Origin: JBJKRF01 sp046704785
GTDB lineage: Bacteria > Chloroflexota > Anaerolineae > Anaerolineales > Villigracilaceae
Length of the DNA: 13,881 nt
Direction: 5' to 3'
Assembly: GCA_046704785.1 (NCBI GenBank)
Contig: JBJKRF010000110.1
Coordinates: 1 to 13,881 of the forward strand
In this document: piece by piece, positions 6,592 to 13,881 of the stretch
Layout: each line of letters opens with the position of its first letter
Position numbering within the stretch: the stretch's first letter is position 1
Notes under the pieces: model-generated
The model's input: only the letters and a program-made list of their open reading frames with translations
Told to the model about the DNA's origin: nothing
The model's database searches: none
Program-made: the position numbers and the translations under genes

Positions 6592-9500
6592 ATGGCGTCT
6601 GCCCTCCCCCGAAAGAATTATGCACGTATCCCCGTTGAACTCAAACTCCCCAACTTAATTGAAGTGCAGCTCGACTCCTTTGAGCGACTCAAACGGGAAG
6701 GTCTTGGCGACCTCTTCCACGAGATTTCCCCGATTGAGTCTTATAACAAAGGAATGAAACTTTATTTTCCCAGCCGTGGCCCCGAGTCGCGGGAGTGGGG
6801 ATTGAAATATTGGTTCGGAGAACCAAAGCATAATATCGAAGAATGCGTTGAGCGTGACCTGACTTACTCCAGCCCGCTGTATGTTTCTGTGCTCCTGGCT
6901 GGGCCGGATGTGCCTGAACCGGTGAAGCAGGATATTTTCCTGGGCGATTTTCCCGAGATGACGGACAAAGGGACGTTCATCATCAACGGGACGGAACGTG
7001 TAGTGGTCTCGCAGTTGATCCGCTCCCCCGGCGTCTATTTCGAAGCGCCGACCGACCGTTCCACCGGTCGCTCCCTGGCGATGGCGAAACTGATTCCCGA
7101 TCGCGGCGCCTGGATGGAGTTCGAGACCCGTAAGAACGATTACATTATCTTGAAGTTCAACCGCAAGCGCACTGTGCCAATCACGGTTTTCTTGCGAGCC
7201 CTGGCCGCGGTGGATGATGGAAGTGGCGATACTTCCCTGTCGAGCGGGACGGATGAGGAAATTCTGTCTCTGTTCCAGGGTGTGGATAACAACCCCGACC
7301 GGCTGTTCATTGCTTCCACGCTGCGCCAGGAACCCGAATGGGATCTCTCTACCGGGATGACCATCGCAGAAGTTGCCTTGATCGAGTTCTTCAAGCGCAT
7401 GCGCCCCGGTGACCCGGCGACGCTCGAAAACGCACGCCAGTTTCTCGAGGAGCAACTCTTCGATCAGCGTCATTACGACCTGGAGCGTGTTGGTCGCTAT
7501 AAACTCAATCAAAAGCTCGATCTCAAAGTGCCGATCTCGCATCGGACGATCACCAAGAGCGATGTCGTCCGCCTGATCCGGCGTATGATCCAGATCAATA
7601 ACGGCATCGAGCCCCCAGACGATATCGACCACCTGGGCAACCGTCGCGTCAAGACGGTGGGCGAATTGATCCAGAACAAATTGCGCATTGGCTTGCGCCG
7701 GATGGAACGTGTCATCAAAGAGCGTATGTCCATTCGTGACCAGGAACAACTGTCGCCGGTGACACTGGTAAACATCCGCCCGGTAGTGGCGGCGTTACGA
7801 GAGTTCTTCGGTTCCAGCCAATTGTCGCAGTTCATGGACCAGACCAATCCGCTGGCAGAGTTGCGTCATAAGCGTACGCTTTCGGCTCTGGGGCCAGGCG
7901 GTTTGCGCCGTGAGCGCGCCGGTTTCGATGTGCGCGATGTGCACCATTCCCACTATGGCCGTATCTGTCCGATCGAAACGCCGGAAGGCCCGAACATTGG
8001 TTTGATCGGTCGTCTGGCCTCGTTTGCGCGAGTCAATGAATATGGGTTTATCGAGACGCCTTATCGTTGCGTCATCAAGAATATGAAAGCCGACGACCCC
8101 GAGCTCATGGGACGCGCTTTGCGTGAAGATGTCGTTACCGACAAAGGTGAGACGCTTGCCAAGGTGGGCGAACGCATCGATGAAAAGCTGGCTAAAAAAC
8201 TCGCCAAGCTGAACAAAGAAATCCTGATCGTTCCATACGTCTCTGATCGCATCGAATATCTCTCTGCCGACGCGGAAGACAAATTCGTGATTGCTCAGGC
8301 CAACGCGCCCTTGAACGATGAGCGCGAATTCGAAAATGAACGTATTTCTTGCCGCTATCACTCTGGATTTGTGCTCAATACACCGGAGAGCCTTGATTAC
8401 ATGGATGTGGCTCCACATCAAGTTGTGGGAATCAGCGCCGCACTCATTCCGTTCCTGGAACATGACGACGCCAACCGTGCCTTGATGGGATCGAACATGC
8501 AGGCCCAGGCCGTACCGTTGGTGCGTCCCGAGATCCCGACCGTTTCCACCGGTATGGAATATTACGCCGCCCTCGACTCTGGGCAGGTGGTGGTGGCCGA
8601 GTCCGACGGGGAGGTGGCCTCGGTAACTGGCAAAGAGATCACCTTACGCGATAACCAGAATGGTCTGCGCACCTATTCGTTGCGCAAATACCAGCGTTCG
8701 AACCAAAGCACCTGTATCGATCAGCGTCCGGCTGTCGTCAAAGGACAGATCGTCAAGAAAGGTGACATTATTGCTGACTCGTCCTCCACGGATGGCGGGG
8801 AGTTGGCATTAGGTCAGAACGTTGTCGTGTCTTTCCTGTCTTGGGAAGGTGGCAATTTTGAAGATGCGATTCTGATTTCCGAACGTCTGGTGCAAGAGGA
8901 TCGTTTTACCTCGGTGCATATCGAAAAGTACGAGGTCGAGGCTCGGGACACAAAACTGGGTCCGGAGGAAATCACACGCGACATTCCGAATGTCGGTGAA
9001 GACGCGATCAAAGATTTGGATGAAAACGGCATTATCCGTATCGGCGCCGAAGTTGGCCCGAACGATATCCTCGTTGGAAAGATCACGCCGAAAGGCGAAA
9101 AAGAGCTGACTCCCGAAGAGCGCTTATTGCGCGCAATCTTTGGCGAAAAATCTCGGGATGTCAAAGACACGTCACTGCGCATGCCGCACGGGGAACGCGG
9201 CAAAGTCGTCGATGTAAAAGTCTTCACGCGTGAAGACAACGCCGATTTGTCCGCCGGAGTCGATATGATGGTGCGCGTCTCCGTGGCGCAACGACGTAAG
9301 ATTACCGCAGGCGATAAGATGGCGGGTCGGCACGGAAACAAAGGCGTCGTTTCGCGCGTTGTTCCGGTCGAAGACATGCCTTTCCTTGAAGATGGCACAC
9401 CGGTGGATCTTATCTTGAATCCGTTGGGCGTTCCAGGACGTATGAATATCGGCCAGGTGTTGGAAGTTCACCTCGGTTGGGCGGCCAAGCGCCTTGGCTA

Positions 9501-10491
9501 TCGTGCCATTACGCCCGTTTTCGATGGCGCTACCGAAGTTGAGATCGAGGCCGAACTGGCCCGCGCCTGGCTCGTCGATCAAGCTTGGAAAGAGACCGGT
9601 GAGGTGGCATGGAACTGGCTCAATGAGCAGGAATACGATCCGGAGACGATCCGCGATGATGACGAGGTGCGTAGCCTGTACCTTGAGCAATGGCTGGGAA
9701 AGCGCAGGTACGACATCTATCGAATTGCAACTGACATCGAGTATGCGCGCCAGGCAACCTGTCAGGAGTGGCTCCGCGATAACGATTACGATCCTGATGC
9801 CGTCCTGGCTTTCGAGATCCCCAGCCCAGCCGTTCGGCCTCAACTGGATCAAAATGCTATCGAATCCTGTTTGCGCTTATGGTTGCACACAATGGGAGTC
9901 GATGAAGAAATCCCGGCGGATGAACTATACAAGCGAGCGCAGGAAAAAATGCTTGAAGCGGGTGTGCCGATTCCAATCCTCGGCAAACAGACGTTGCGTG
10001 ATGGTAAGACTGGCGCAGCCTATGACCATGCAGTGACGGTTGGCGTGATGACCGTTCTTAAGTTACACCATTTGGTGGAAGATAAAGTCCACGCCCGTTC
10101 GACAGGCCCTTATTCGTTAGTGACGCAACAGCCTTTGGGCGGTAAAGCCCAGTTTGGCGGACAGCGTTTTGGCGAGATGGAAGTGTGGGCCTTGGAAGCG
10201 TATGGTGCAGCATACACGCTGCAGGAGATTCTTACGGTCAAATCGGATGATGTCCAAGGACGCGTCAATACCTACGAGGCGATCGTCAAGGGTGAACCAA
10301 TCGAAGAGCCCAGCATTCCGGCTTCTTTCCGTGTGCTGGTCAAAGAACTGCAAAGCCTTGGCCTGGCCGTTGAGGCGATCAGCGATAGCGGTGAGATCAT
10401 CCGATTTGGGAAGGATGAGGAAAAAGTGCATCCGCCCAAGATGGAGACCGGTTTACTCAGTCTGGGTGAAGATCTGATCAAAAACCCATAG
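6592..10491 (+). CDS. rpoB: DNA-directed RNA polymerase beta subunit
   Basis: The product is 1,299 residues and complete. AGGAGA (6580-6585) lies 6 nt before the ATG. The fork and rifampicin region runs FFGSSQLSQFMDQTNPL (405-421) to RHKRTLSALGPGGL (425-438), numbered exactly 100 below E. coli. The catalytic-side loop GDKMAGRHGNKG is at 907-918. HARSTGPYSLVTQQPLGG and the following block precede the conserved C-terminal helix. Two oddities stand out: Thr429 stands where almost all bacteria have Arg (E. coli R529), and about 130 residues (992-1123) are inserted between PVFDGA and the LRDGKTG strand. rpoC does not follow; the next gene is rpsL behind its own promoter. Upstream is hisS rather than the usual rplJ-rplL. 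Confidence 0.98.
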   Translation: MASALPRKNYARIPVELKLPNLIEVQLDSFERLKREGLGDLFHEISPIESYNKGMKLYFPSRGPESREWGLKYWFGEPKHNIEECVERDLTYSSPLYVSVLLAGPDVPEPVKQDIFLGDFPEMTDKGTFIINGTERVVVSQLIRSPGVYFEAPTDRSTGRSLAMAKLIPDRGAWMEFETRKNDYIILKFNRKRTVPITVFLRALAAVDDGSGDTSLSSGTDEEILSLFQGVDNNPDRLFIASTLRQEPEWDLSTGMTIAEVALIEFFKRMRPGDPATLENARQFLEEQLFDQRHYDLERVGRYKLNQKLDLKVPISHRTITKSDVVRLIRRMIQINNGIEPPDDIDHLGNRRVKTVGELIQNKLRIGLRRMERVIKERMSIRDQEQLSPVTLVNIRPVVAALREFFGSSQLSQFMDQTNPLAELRHKRTLSALGPGGLRRERAGFDVRDVHHSHYGRICPIETPEGPNIGLIGRLASFARVNEYGFIETPYRCVIKNMKADDPELMGRALREDVVTDKGETLAKVGERIDEKLAKKLAKLNKEILIVPYVSDRIEYLSADAEDKFVIAQANAPLNDEREFENERISCRYHSGFVLNTPESLDYMDVAPHQVVGISAALIPFLEHDDANRALMGSNMQAQAVPLVRPEIPTVSTGMEYYAALDSGQVVVAESDGEVASVTGKEITLRDNQNGLRTYSLRKYQRSNQSTCIDQRPAVVKGQIVKKGDIIADSSSTDGGELALGQNVVVSFLSWEGGNFEDAILISERLVQEDRFTSVHIEKYEVEARDTKLGPEEITRDIPNVGEDAIKDLDENGIIRIGAEVGPNDILVGKITPKGEKELTPEERLLRAIFGEKSRDVKDTSLRMPHGERGKVVDVKVFTREDNADLSAGVDMMVRVSVAQRRKITAGDKMAGRHGNKGVVSRVVPVEDMPFLEDGTPVDLILNPLGVPGRMNIGQVLEVHLGWAAKRLGYRAITPVFDGATEVEIEAELARAWLVDQAWKETGEVAWNWLNEQEYDPETIRDDDEVRSLYLEQWLGKRRYDIYRIATDIEYARQATCQEWLRDNDYDPDAVLAFEIPSPAVRPQLDQNAIESCLRLWLHTMGVDEEIPADELYKRAQEKMLEAGVPIPILGKQTLRDGKTGAAYDHAVTVGVMTVLKLHHLVEDKVHARSTGPYSLVTQQPLGGKAQFGGQRFGEMEVWALEAYGAAYTLQEILTVKSDDVQGRVNTYEAIVKGEPIEEPSIPASFRVLVKELQSLGLAVEAISDSGEIIRFGKDEEKVHPPKMETGLLSLGEDLIKNP
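9565..9960 (+). other. RpoB lineage-specific insertion with internal repeat
   Basis: This part of rpoB encodes residues about 992-1123, which have no counterpart in E. coli RpoB, where about ten residues link the same flanking blocks. It is rich in Trp, Asp, Glu and Arg. Two units share a pattern: W1009-L, YDPET at 1015-1019, then W1034-L; and W1060-L, YDPDA at 1066-1070, then W1097-L. The W-to-YDP spacing is six in both. The second unit carries about 12 more residues, proline-rich (1074-1083). It is in frame without stops and keeps both flanks intact, so it is a real domain rather than an error. Confidence 0.75.
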
Positions 10492-10500
10492 GTCAGTTCC

Positions 10501-10529
10501 TTGACTGGCAATAGTGGCTGTGATAGAAT
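10501..10529 (+). promoter_or_regulatory. str operon promoter with extended -10
   Basis: TTGACT (10501-10506), a 17-nt spacer and TAGAAT (10524-10529) lie just after the rpoB stop. TG at 10521-10522 makes an extended -10 (TGATAGAAT), matching the rpoB promoter design. The predicted start is near 10536, leaving a leader of about 147 nt before rpsL. Confidence 0.7.
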
Positions 10530-10531
10530 AG

Positions 10532-10569
10532 ACCGCCGTTGCCCAAAGGTCAGGTTTCAACCGCCGTTG
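10532..10569 (+). repeat. 10-bp direct repeat at the start of the rpsL leader
   Basis: ACCGCCGTTG occurs at 10532-10541 and 10560-10569, 28 bp apart start to start. The first copy spans the predicted transcription start. It may be a binding site in DNA or RNA; the role is unknown. Confidence 0.4.
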
Positions 10570-10588
10570 TGCAAGATTTGCGAAAGAC

Positions 10589-10625
10589 AAGTGAGGCCAT
10601 CTGGCAAGTATGGATGGCCTCACTT
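10589..10625 (+). promoter_or_regulatory. 13-bp hairpin in the rpsL leader
   Basis: AAGTGAGGCCATC (10589-10601) and GATGGCCTCACTT (10613-10625) pair perfectly over an 11-nt loop. The T-rich stretch TATCTTTTTCT (10647-10657) begins 21 nt later, too far for a normal intrinsic terminator. GCCTC in the right arm (10617-10621) could also pair with GAGGC in the ribosome binding site (10674-10678). A leader control element is plausible; no known family is recognised. Confidence 0.6.
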
Positions 10626-10672
10626 ATTGACCCGAAATCCTGTTCTTATCTTTTTCTAAGGAAATTCTACTT

Positions 10673-10677
10673 GGAGG
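10673..10677 (+). promoter_or_regulatory. ribosome binding site for the GTG start of rpsL
   Basis: GGAGG is followed after 5 nt by GTG 10683. An ATG at 10681 overlaps the GTG but is out of frame, so the GTG is the start. Confidence 0.75.
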
Positions 10678-10682
10678 CGAAT

Positions 10683-11114
10683 GTGCCCACAATTAATCAA
10701 TTGATTCGCAAAGGACGCCGATCTAAAAAGGTAAAGAGTAAAGCTCCTGCATTGTTATATACATTGAATACATACAAACAGCGTCGTATCCGCCAGGAAA
10801 AAGGCGCACCGCAAAAACGCGGCGTTTGCACCGTTGTTCGTACGATGACCCCCAAGAAGCCTAACTCGGCTCTGCGTAAGATCGCCCGTGTGCGTTTGAC
10901 GAATGGAATCGAAGTCACGGCTTATATCCCCGGAGAAGGTCATCAGCTTCAGGAGCACTCGGTGGTACTTGTGCGTGGTGGGCGTGTAAAAGACCTTCCG
11001 GGCGTGCGTTATCACATTGTCCGCGGTTCTCTTGATACAACTGGCGTTTCCAAGCGCCGTCAGGCGCGATCAAAGTATGGCGCTAAGCGTCCGAAAGAAG
11101 GCGGCGCGGCGTAA
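10683..11114 (+). CDS. rpsL: 30S ribosomal protein S12
   Basis: The product is 143 residues, starting at GTG with VPTINQLIRKGR. S12 sits at the decoding centre of the small subunit. TPKKPNSALRK (56-66) and GGRVKDLPGVRYH (99-111) hold the streptomycin-related lysines K58 (E. coli K43) and K103 (K88), both wild type. Compared with E. coli, 15 residues are inserted between PAL (22-24) and PQKRGVC (43-49); a similar insertion is known in Gram-positive S12, so it is not an error. The frame is open upstream to 10539, but that would run through the leader hairpin and puts no S12 sequence before residue 1. It is the first gene of the str operon, 31 nt ahead of rpsG. Confidence 0.97.
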   Translation: MPTINQLIRKGRRSKKVKSKAPALLYTLNTYKQRRIRQEKGAPQKRGVCTVVRTMTPKKPNSALRKIARVRLTNGIEVTAYIPGEGHQLQEHSVVLVRGGRVKDLPGVRYHIVRGSLDTTGVSKRRQARSKYGAKRPKEGGAA

Positions 11115-11145
11115 TCGCCTTGCGCCCATTTGATGGAGTTATCAC

Positions 11146-11613
11146 ATGCGTAGAGGAAAGCCCGAAAATCGTCCGATTCAGCCGGACTTGCGTCACAATA
11201 GCCTCAACCTGTCTACCTTTGTCCAGCATATGATGATACGGGGCAAGAAAAGCCTTGCCTTCCGTCTTATGTATGACACCTTGGACATGATCCAAGAGAA
11301 GACTGGCAAGCCAGGCATCGATACGTTTGATTTGGCGATCAAAAACGTTAGTCCTGTTATGGAAGTTCGACCTCGCCGCGTGGGTGGCGCTACTTATCAG
11401 GTCCCCATGGAAGTGCCTGCCAATCGCCGTCTCACACTCGCCATTCGTTGGATTTTGTCTGCAGCCCGTGCGCGTTCCGGTAAATCCTTCTCTGAAAAGT
11501 TGGCAGGGGAGTTGATGGATGCGGCGACCAATCAGGGCTCTGCCATCCGTAAACGCGAAGAGACCCATAAAATGGCCGAAGCGAATCGCGCCTTCTCTCA
11601 CTACCGTATCTAA
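11146..11613 (+). CDS. rpsG: 30S ribosomal protein S7
   Basis: The product is 155 residues, the normal length. S7 starts assembly of the 30S head and lines the exit site. The RRVGGATYQVPMEV block (77-90) and the terminal KMAEANRAFSHYRI (142-155) are family hallmarks. GGAG (11135-11138) lies 7 nt before the ATG. In E. coli S7 represses its own operon by binding the rpsL-rpsG spacer; here that spacer is only 31 nt with no evident structure, so any such control may instead lie in the longer rpsL leader (inference). Confidence 0.97.
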   Translation: MRRGKPENRPIQPDLRHNSLNLSTFVQHMMIRGKKSLAFRLMYDTLDMIQEKTGKPGIDTFDLAIKNVSPVMEVRPRRVGGATYQVPMEVPANRRLTLAIRWILSAARARSGKSFSEKLAGELMDAATNQGSAIRKREETHKMAEANRAFSHYRI

Positions 11614-11648
11614 TAAATATTTTTTCAACCCCTTAGAGGTTCTGTTTA

Positions 11649-13721
11649 ATGGCGCGTAAGTATCCGCTCGAGAAGTATCGCAATATCGGTATCATTGCTC
11701 ATATCGATGCCGGTAAAACGACCACCACAGAGCGCATTCTTTTTTATACAGGAAAAACACACCGCATCGGCTCTGTAGATAATGGGACGACAGTCACGGA
11801 CTGGATGGCCCAGGAGCGCGAACGGGGTATTACGATTGTATCTGCCGCTGTTTCCGCGGAATGGAAAGGCTATCAAATTAACCTCATCGATACGCCAGGT
11901 CACATCGATTTTACGGCCGAGGTACAGCGTTCGTTGCGCGTATTGGATGGGGGGGTCGTTATTTTTGATGCTGTTCAAGGCGTGGAGCCACAATCGGAAA
12001 CTGTCTGGCGCCAAGCTGATCGCTATCGGGTGCCTCGCATTTGCTTCATTAATAAAATGGATCGTGTTGGCGCTTCCTATGAGCGTTCACTGGAGACGAT
12101 CAAGCAGCGCCTGGGTGCCAATCCAATTGCCATGCAAATGCCCATTGGCAGCGAGACGAATTTTAGGGGGGTCGTTGACCTTCTTTCTATGAAAGCTGTT
12201 TTTTGGGAAGACGAGTTCGGCAAAGACCCTCGTACCGGTGAAATTCCCGATGATCTTCGCGGTCAGGCGCAGGAAATGCGTCATACGATGGTCGAGAAGA
12301 TCGCCGAAACGGATGATGAGCTCACATTGAAATACTTGGAAAGTGAGGAGATTTCTGTTAGTGAGCTTAAGGTTGCGCTGCGGAAAGCCGTCATCGCTGG
12401 GAAAGTATATCCTGCACTGTGTGGTTCTTCCCTAAAAAACAAGGGCGTCCAGTTGGCCCTGGACGCAATTATCGATTATCTTCCCTCGCCATTAGACGTT
12501 CCCCCTGTTCGAGGAACAGCTCCAGACGACCTTGAGACGGTTGTTGAACTCCCCGCAGATGACGATGCGCCGTTGAGCGCGCTTGTTTTCAAAATCGTAA
12601 CCGATCCGTATGTAGGACGATTGGCTTACTTTCGTGTCTATTCTGGAAAAGTCGTGCAGGGGACGATGGTGCAGAATTCTACGAAAGGCAAGCGTGAACG
12701 TATTGGTCGCTTGATTCGTATGTACGCCGATCGCCGTGAAGATATTCAGGAAGTGTTGGCGGGCGACATTGCGGCTGCGCTGGGTTTTAAAGAGTCGTTT
12801 ACCGGGGATACCCTGTGTGACAACAAGATCGTTGTCCTTGAAAATATTTCTTTCCCTGAACCAGTGATTTCGGTGGCGGTAGAGCCAAAGACCACTGTTG
12901 ATCAGGAGAAGATGGCAGACGCACTGCACAAGTTGGCTGAAGAGGACCCCACTTTTCGGGTTCATTCTGATGAGACTACCGGACAGACCGTGATTTCTGG
13001 GATGGGCGAGCTTCACCTGGATGTGTTGATTGATCGCATGATGCGTGAATTTAAAGTGCAGGCTAACGTTGGTAAGCCGCGTGTTGCTTATCGTGAGTCT
13101 ATTACCCGTAAAGTTGAAAAGGTTGACCTGAAGTACGCCAAGCAAAGCGGTGGTCGTGGCCAATACGGTCACGTAGTGATTGCCATGGAACCAGGCGAAC
13201 GTGGTTCCGGTATTATTTTTGAAAATAAAATCGTAGGCGGAGCGATTCCGAAAGAATATATTCCCGCTGTCGAAAAAGGTGTCCGTGAGTCCGCCGAGAG
13301 CGGTGTATTAGCCGGATATCCGGTTGTCGATCTAAAAGTTTCTCTGTTCGACGGGTCCTATCATGAGGTCGACTCTAATGAGATGGCTTTTAAAGTGGCT
13401 GCCTCCATGGCCTTTAAAGAAGGCGTTCAACGTGGTGGTGCTGTGTTGCTTGAGCCAATTATGAAGGTCGAAGTTGTTGTGCCAGAAGAATATCTTGGTG
13501 ATGTCATCGGACAGCTGAATAGCCGTCGTGGTTTGATTCAAGGTATGGAAATACGCCCTGGAAACGCCCAGGCAATTGCTGCAATGGTTCCGTTGGGCGA
13601 AATGTTTGGATACGCAACGGAGCTTCGTTCGGCGTCTCAAGGCCGTGGCGTGTTCTCAATGGAATTCGACCATTATGCGCCTGTCAGTGAATCTGTGGCG
13701 CAAGAAATTCTCAAAGTGTAA
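11649..13721 (+). CDS. fusA: elongation factor G
   Basis: The product is 690 residues, full length. EF-G is the GTPase that drives tRNA-mRNA translocation and, with RRF, ribosome recycling. G1 is AHIDAGKTTTT (17-27), G2 is RGITI (59-63), G3 is DTPGH (81-85; H85 matches the catalytic His of E. coli) and G4 is NKMD (135-138). KQSGGRGQYGHV in domain IV and the C-terminal SRRGLIQGM of domain V are present. Switch I reads VDNGTTVTDWMAQ (43-55) rather than the commoner [12 protein letters not shown]-like wording. GAGGT (11636-11640) lies 8 nt before the ATG. It sits in the classical place between rpsG and tuf, so this is the main housekeeping copy. Confidence 0.97.
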   Translation: MARKYPLEKYRNIGIIAHIDAGKTTTTERILFYTGKTHRIGSVDNGTTVTDWMAQERERGITIVSAAVSAEWKGYQINLIDTPGHIDFTAEVQRSLRVLDGGVVIFDAVQGVEPQSETVWRQADRYRVPRICFINKMDRVGASYERSLETIKQRLGANPIAMQMPIGSETNFRGVVDLLSMKAVFWEDEFGKDPRTGEIPDDLRGQAQEMRHTMVEKIAETDDELTLKYLESEEISVSELKVALRKAVIAGKVYPALCGSSLKNKGVQLALDAIIDYLPSPLDVPPVRGTAPDDLETVVELPADDDAPLSALVFKIVTDPYVGRLAYFRVYSGKVVQGTMVQNSTKGKRERIGRLIRMYADRREDIQEVLAGDIAAALGFKESFTGDTLCDNKIVVLENISFPEPVISVAVEPKTTVDQEKMADALHKLAEEDPTFRVHSDETTGQTVISGMGELHLDVLIDRMMREFKVQANVGKPRVAYRESITRKVEKVDLKYAKQSGGRGQYGHVVIAMEPGERGSGIIFENKIVGGAIPKEYIPAVEKGVRESAESGVLAGYPVVDLKVSLFDGSYHEVDSNEMAFKVAASMAFKEGVQRGGAVLLEPIMKVEVVVPEEYLGDVIGQLNSRRGLIQGMEIRPGNAQAIAAMVPLGEMFGYATELRSASQGRGVFSMEFDHYAPVSESVAQEILKV

Positions 13722-13754
13722 TTCTTCTTCATTGACGAAAAGGAGCGATTATTC

Positions 13755-13881
13755 ATGGCGAAGCAGAAATATGAGCGCACGAAGCCGCATTTGAACGTAG
13801 GGACCATGGGGCACATCGACCATGGGAAGACGACGTTGACGGCGGCGATCACGAAAGTGGCGCAGTTGATGGGGCAAGCGG
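13755..13881 (+). CDS. tuf: elongation factor Tu, 5' part (truncated by the window end)
   Basis: Only the first 42 codons are present. The sequence opens MAKQKYERTKPHLN and carries the G1 motif GTMGHIDHGKTTLTAAI (about 17-33). EF-Tu brings aminoacyl-tRNA to the ribosome. AAAGGAG (13739-13745) lies 9 nt before the ATG. Codon use differs sharply from fusA: 28 of 42 codons end in G, all four Gly codons are GGG and all five Ala codons are GCG. It closes the str operon 33 nt after fusA. Confidence 0.95.
   Translation, partial: MAKQKYERTKPHLNVGTMGHIDHGKTTLTAAITKVAQLMGQA

Noticed and set aside
6655..9852. Several long - strand frames under rpoB (up to 364 codons)
   Set aside because: They are shadows of a highly conserved coding gene, with no motifs and no independent promoters.
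10539..10682. 48-residue N-terminal extension of S12 from a TTG
   Set aside because: It would cover the leader hairpin; GGAGG plus GTG at 10683 gives the exact family N-terminus.
10683..11114. Insertion in S12 as a novelty
   Set aside because: An insertion of similar size at this place is already known in Gram-positive S12 proteins.
11630..11642. Small hairpin AACCCC/GAGGTT over the fusA ribosome binding site
   Set aside because: Only four or five pairs with a mismatch; too weak to claim translational control.

Overview
This window reads as ordinary bacterial chromosome. It is most likely from Chloroflexota, class Anaerolineae or a close relative. I infer this from the wording of the translation proteins: EF-G carries VDNGTTVTDWM in switch I, EF-Tu begins with VGTMGHIDHGK, and RpoB carries a large insertion. 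No marker gene settles the phylum, so the assignment is inference. No mobile element, CRISPR array, rRNA or tRNA is visible.

Layout. Bases 1-256 hold no convincing gene. They contain a run of stem-loops ending in a terminator-like T tract (69-167) and a 19-bp operator-like inverted repeat (180-198). Three + strand accessory genes follow: an NmrA-like NAD(P)-binding protein (257-1123), an MFS exporter of the EntS/MFS_3 type (1292-2587) and a small class I SAM methyltransferase (2645-3325). A 19-bp perfect hairpin (3369-3409) separates these from a convergent - strand pair: a second SAM methyltransferase (4901 to 4098) followed by a PIG-L/LmbE deacetylase (4045 to 3413). That pair is divergent from hisS (5147-6445). 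The 245-nt space between them carries two inverted repeats, an 11-bp direct repeat and a perfect TATAAT.

The right half is core gene expression machinery. rpoB (6592-10491) has its own extended -10 promoter with a hairpin at the predicted 5' end of the mRNA. rpoC does not follow it. Instead a second strong extended -10 promoter and a roughly 147-nt leader with a 13-bp hairpin precede the str operon rpsL-rpsG-fusA-tuf (10683 to the window end, tuf truncated).

How the genes work together: hisS, rpsL, rpsG, fusA and tuf serve translation and rpoB serves transcription. The left genes look like a small accessory block of redox, efflux, methylation and deacetylation functions whose substrates cannot be read from sequence. 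I see no obviously new multi-gene system. The points most worth a second look are the roughly 130-residue RpoB insertion with an internal W-L/YDP repeat, a Thr at the rifampicin-pocket Arg529 position, rpoB without rpoC, the rpsL leader, and the abrupt change in codon use at tuf.
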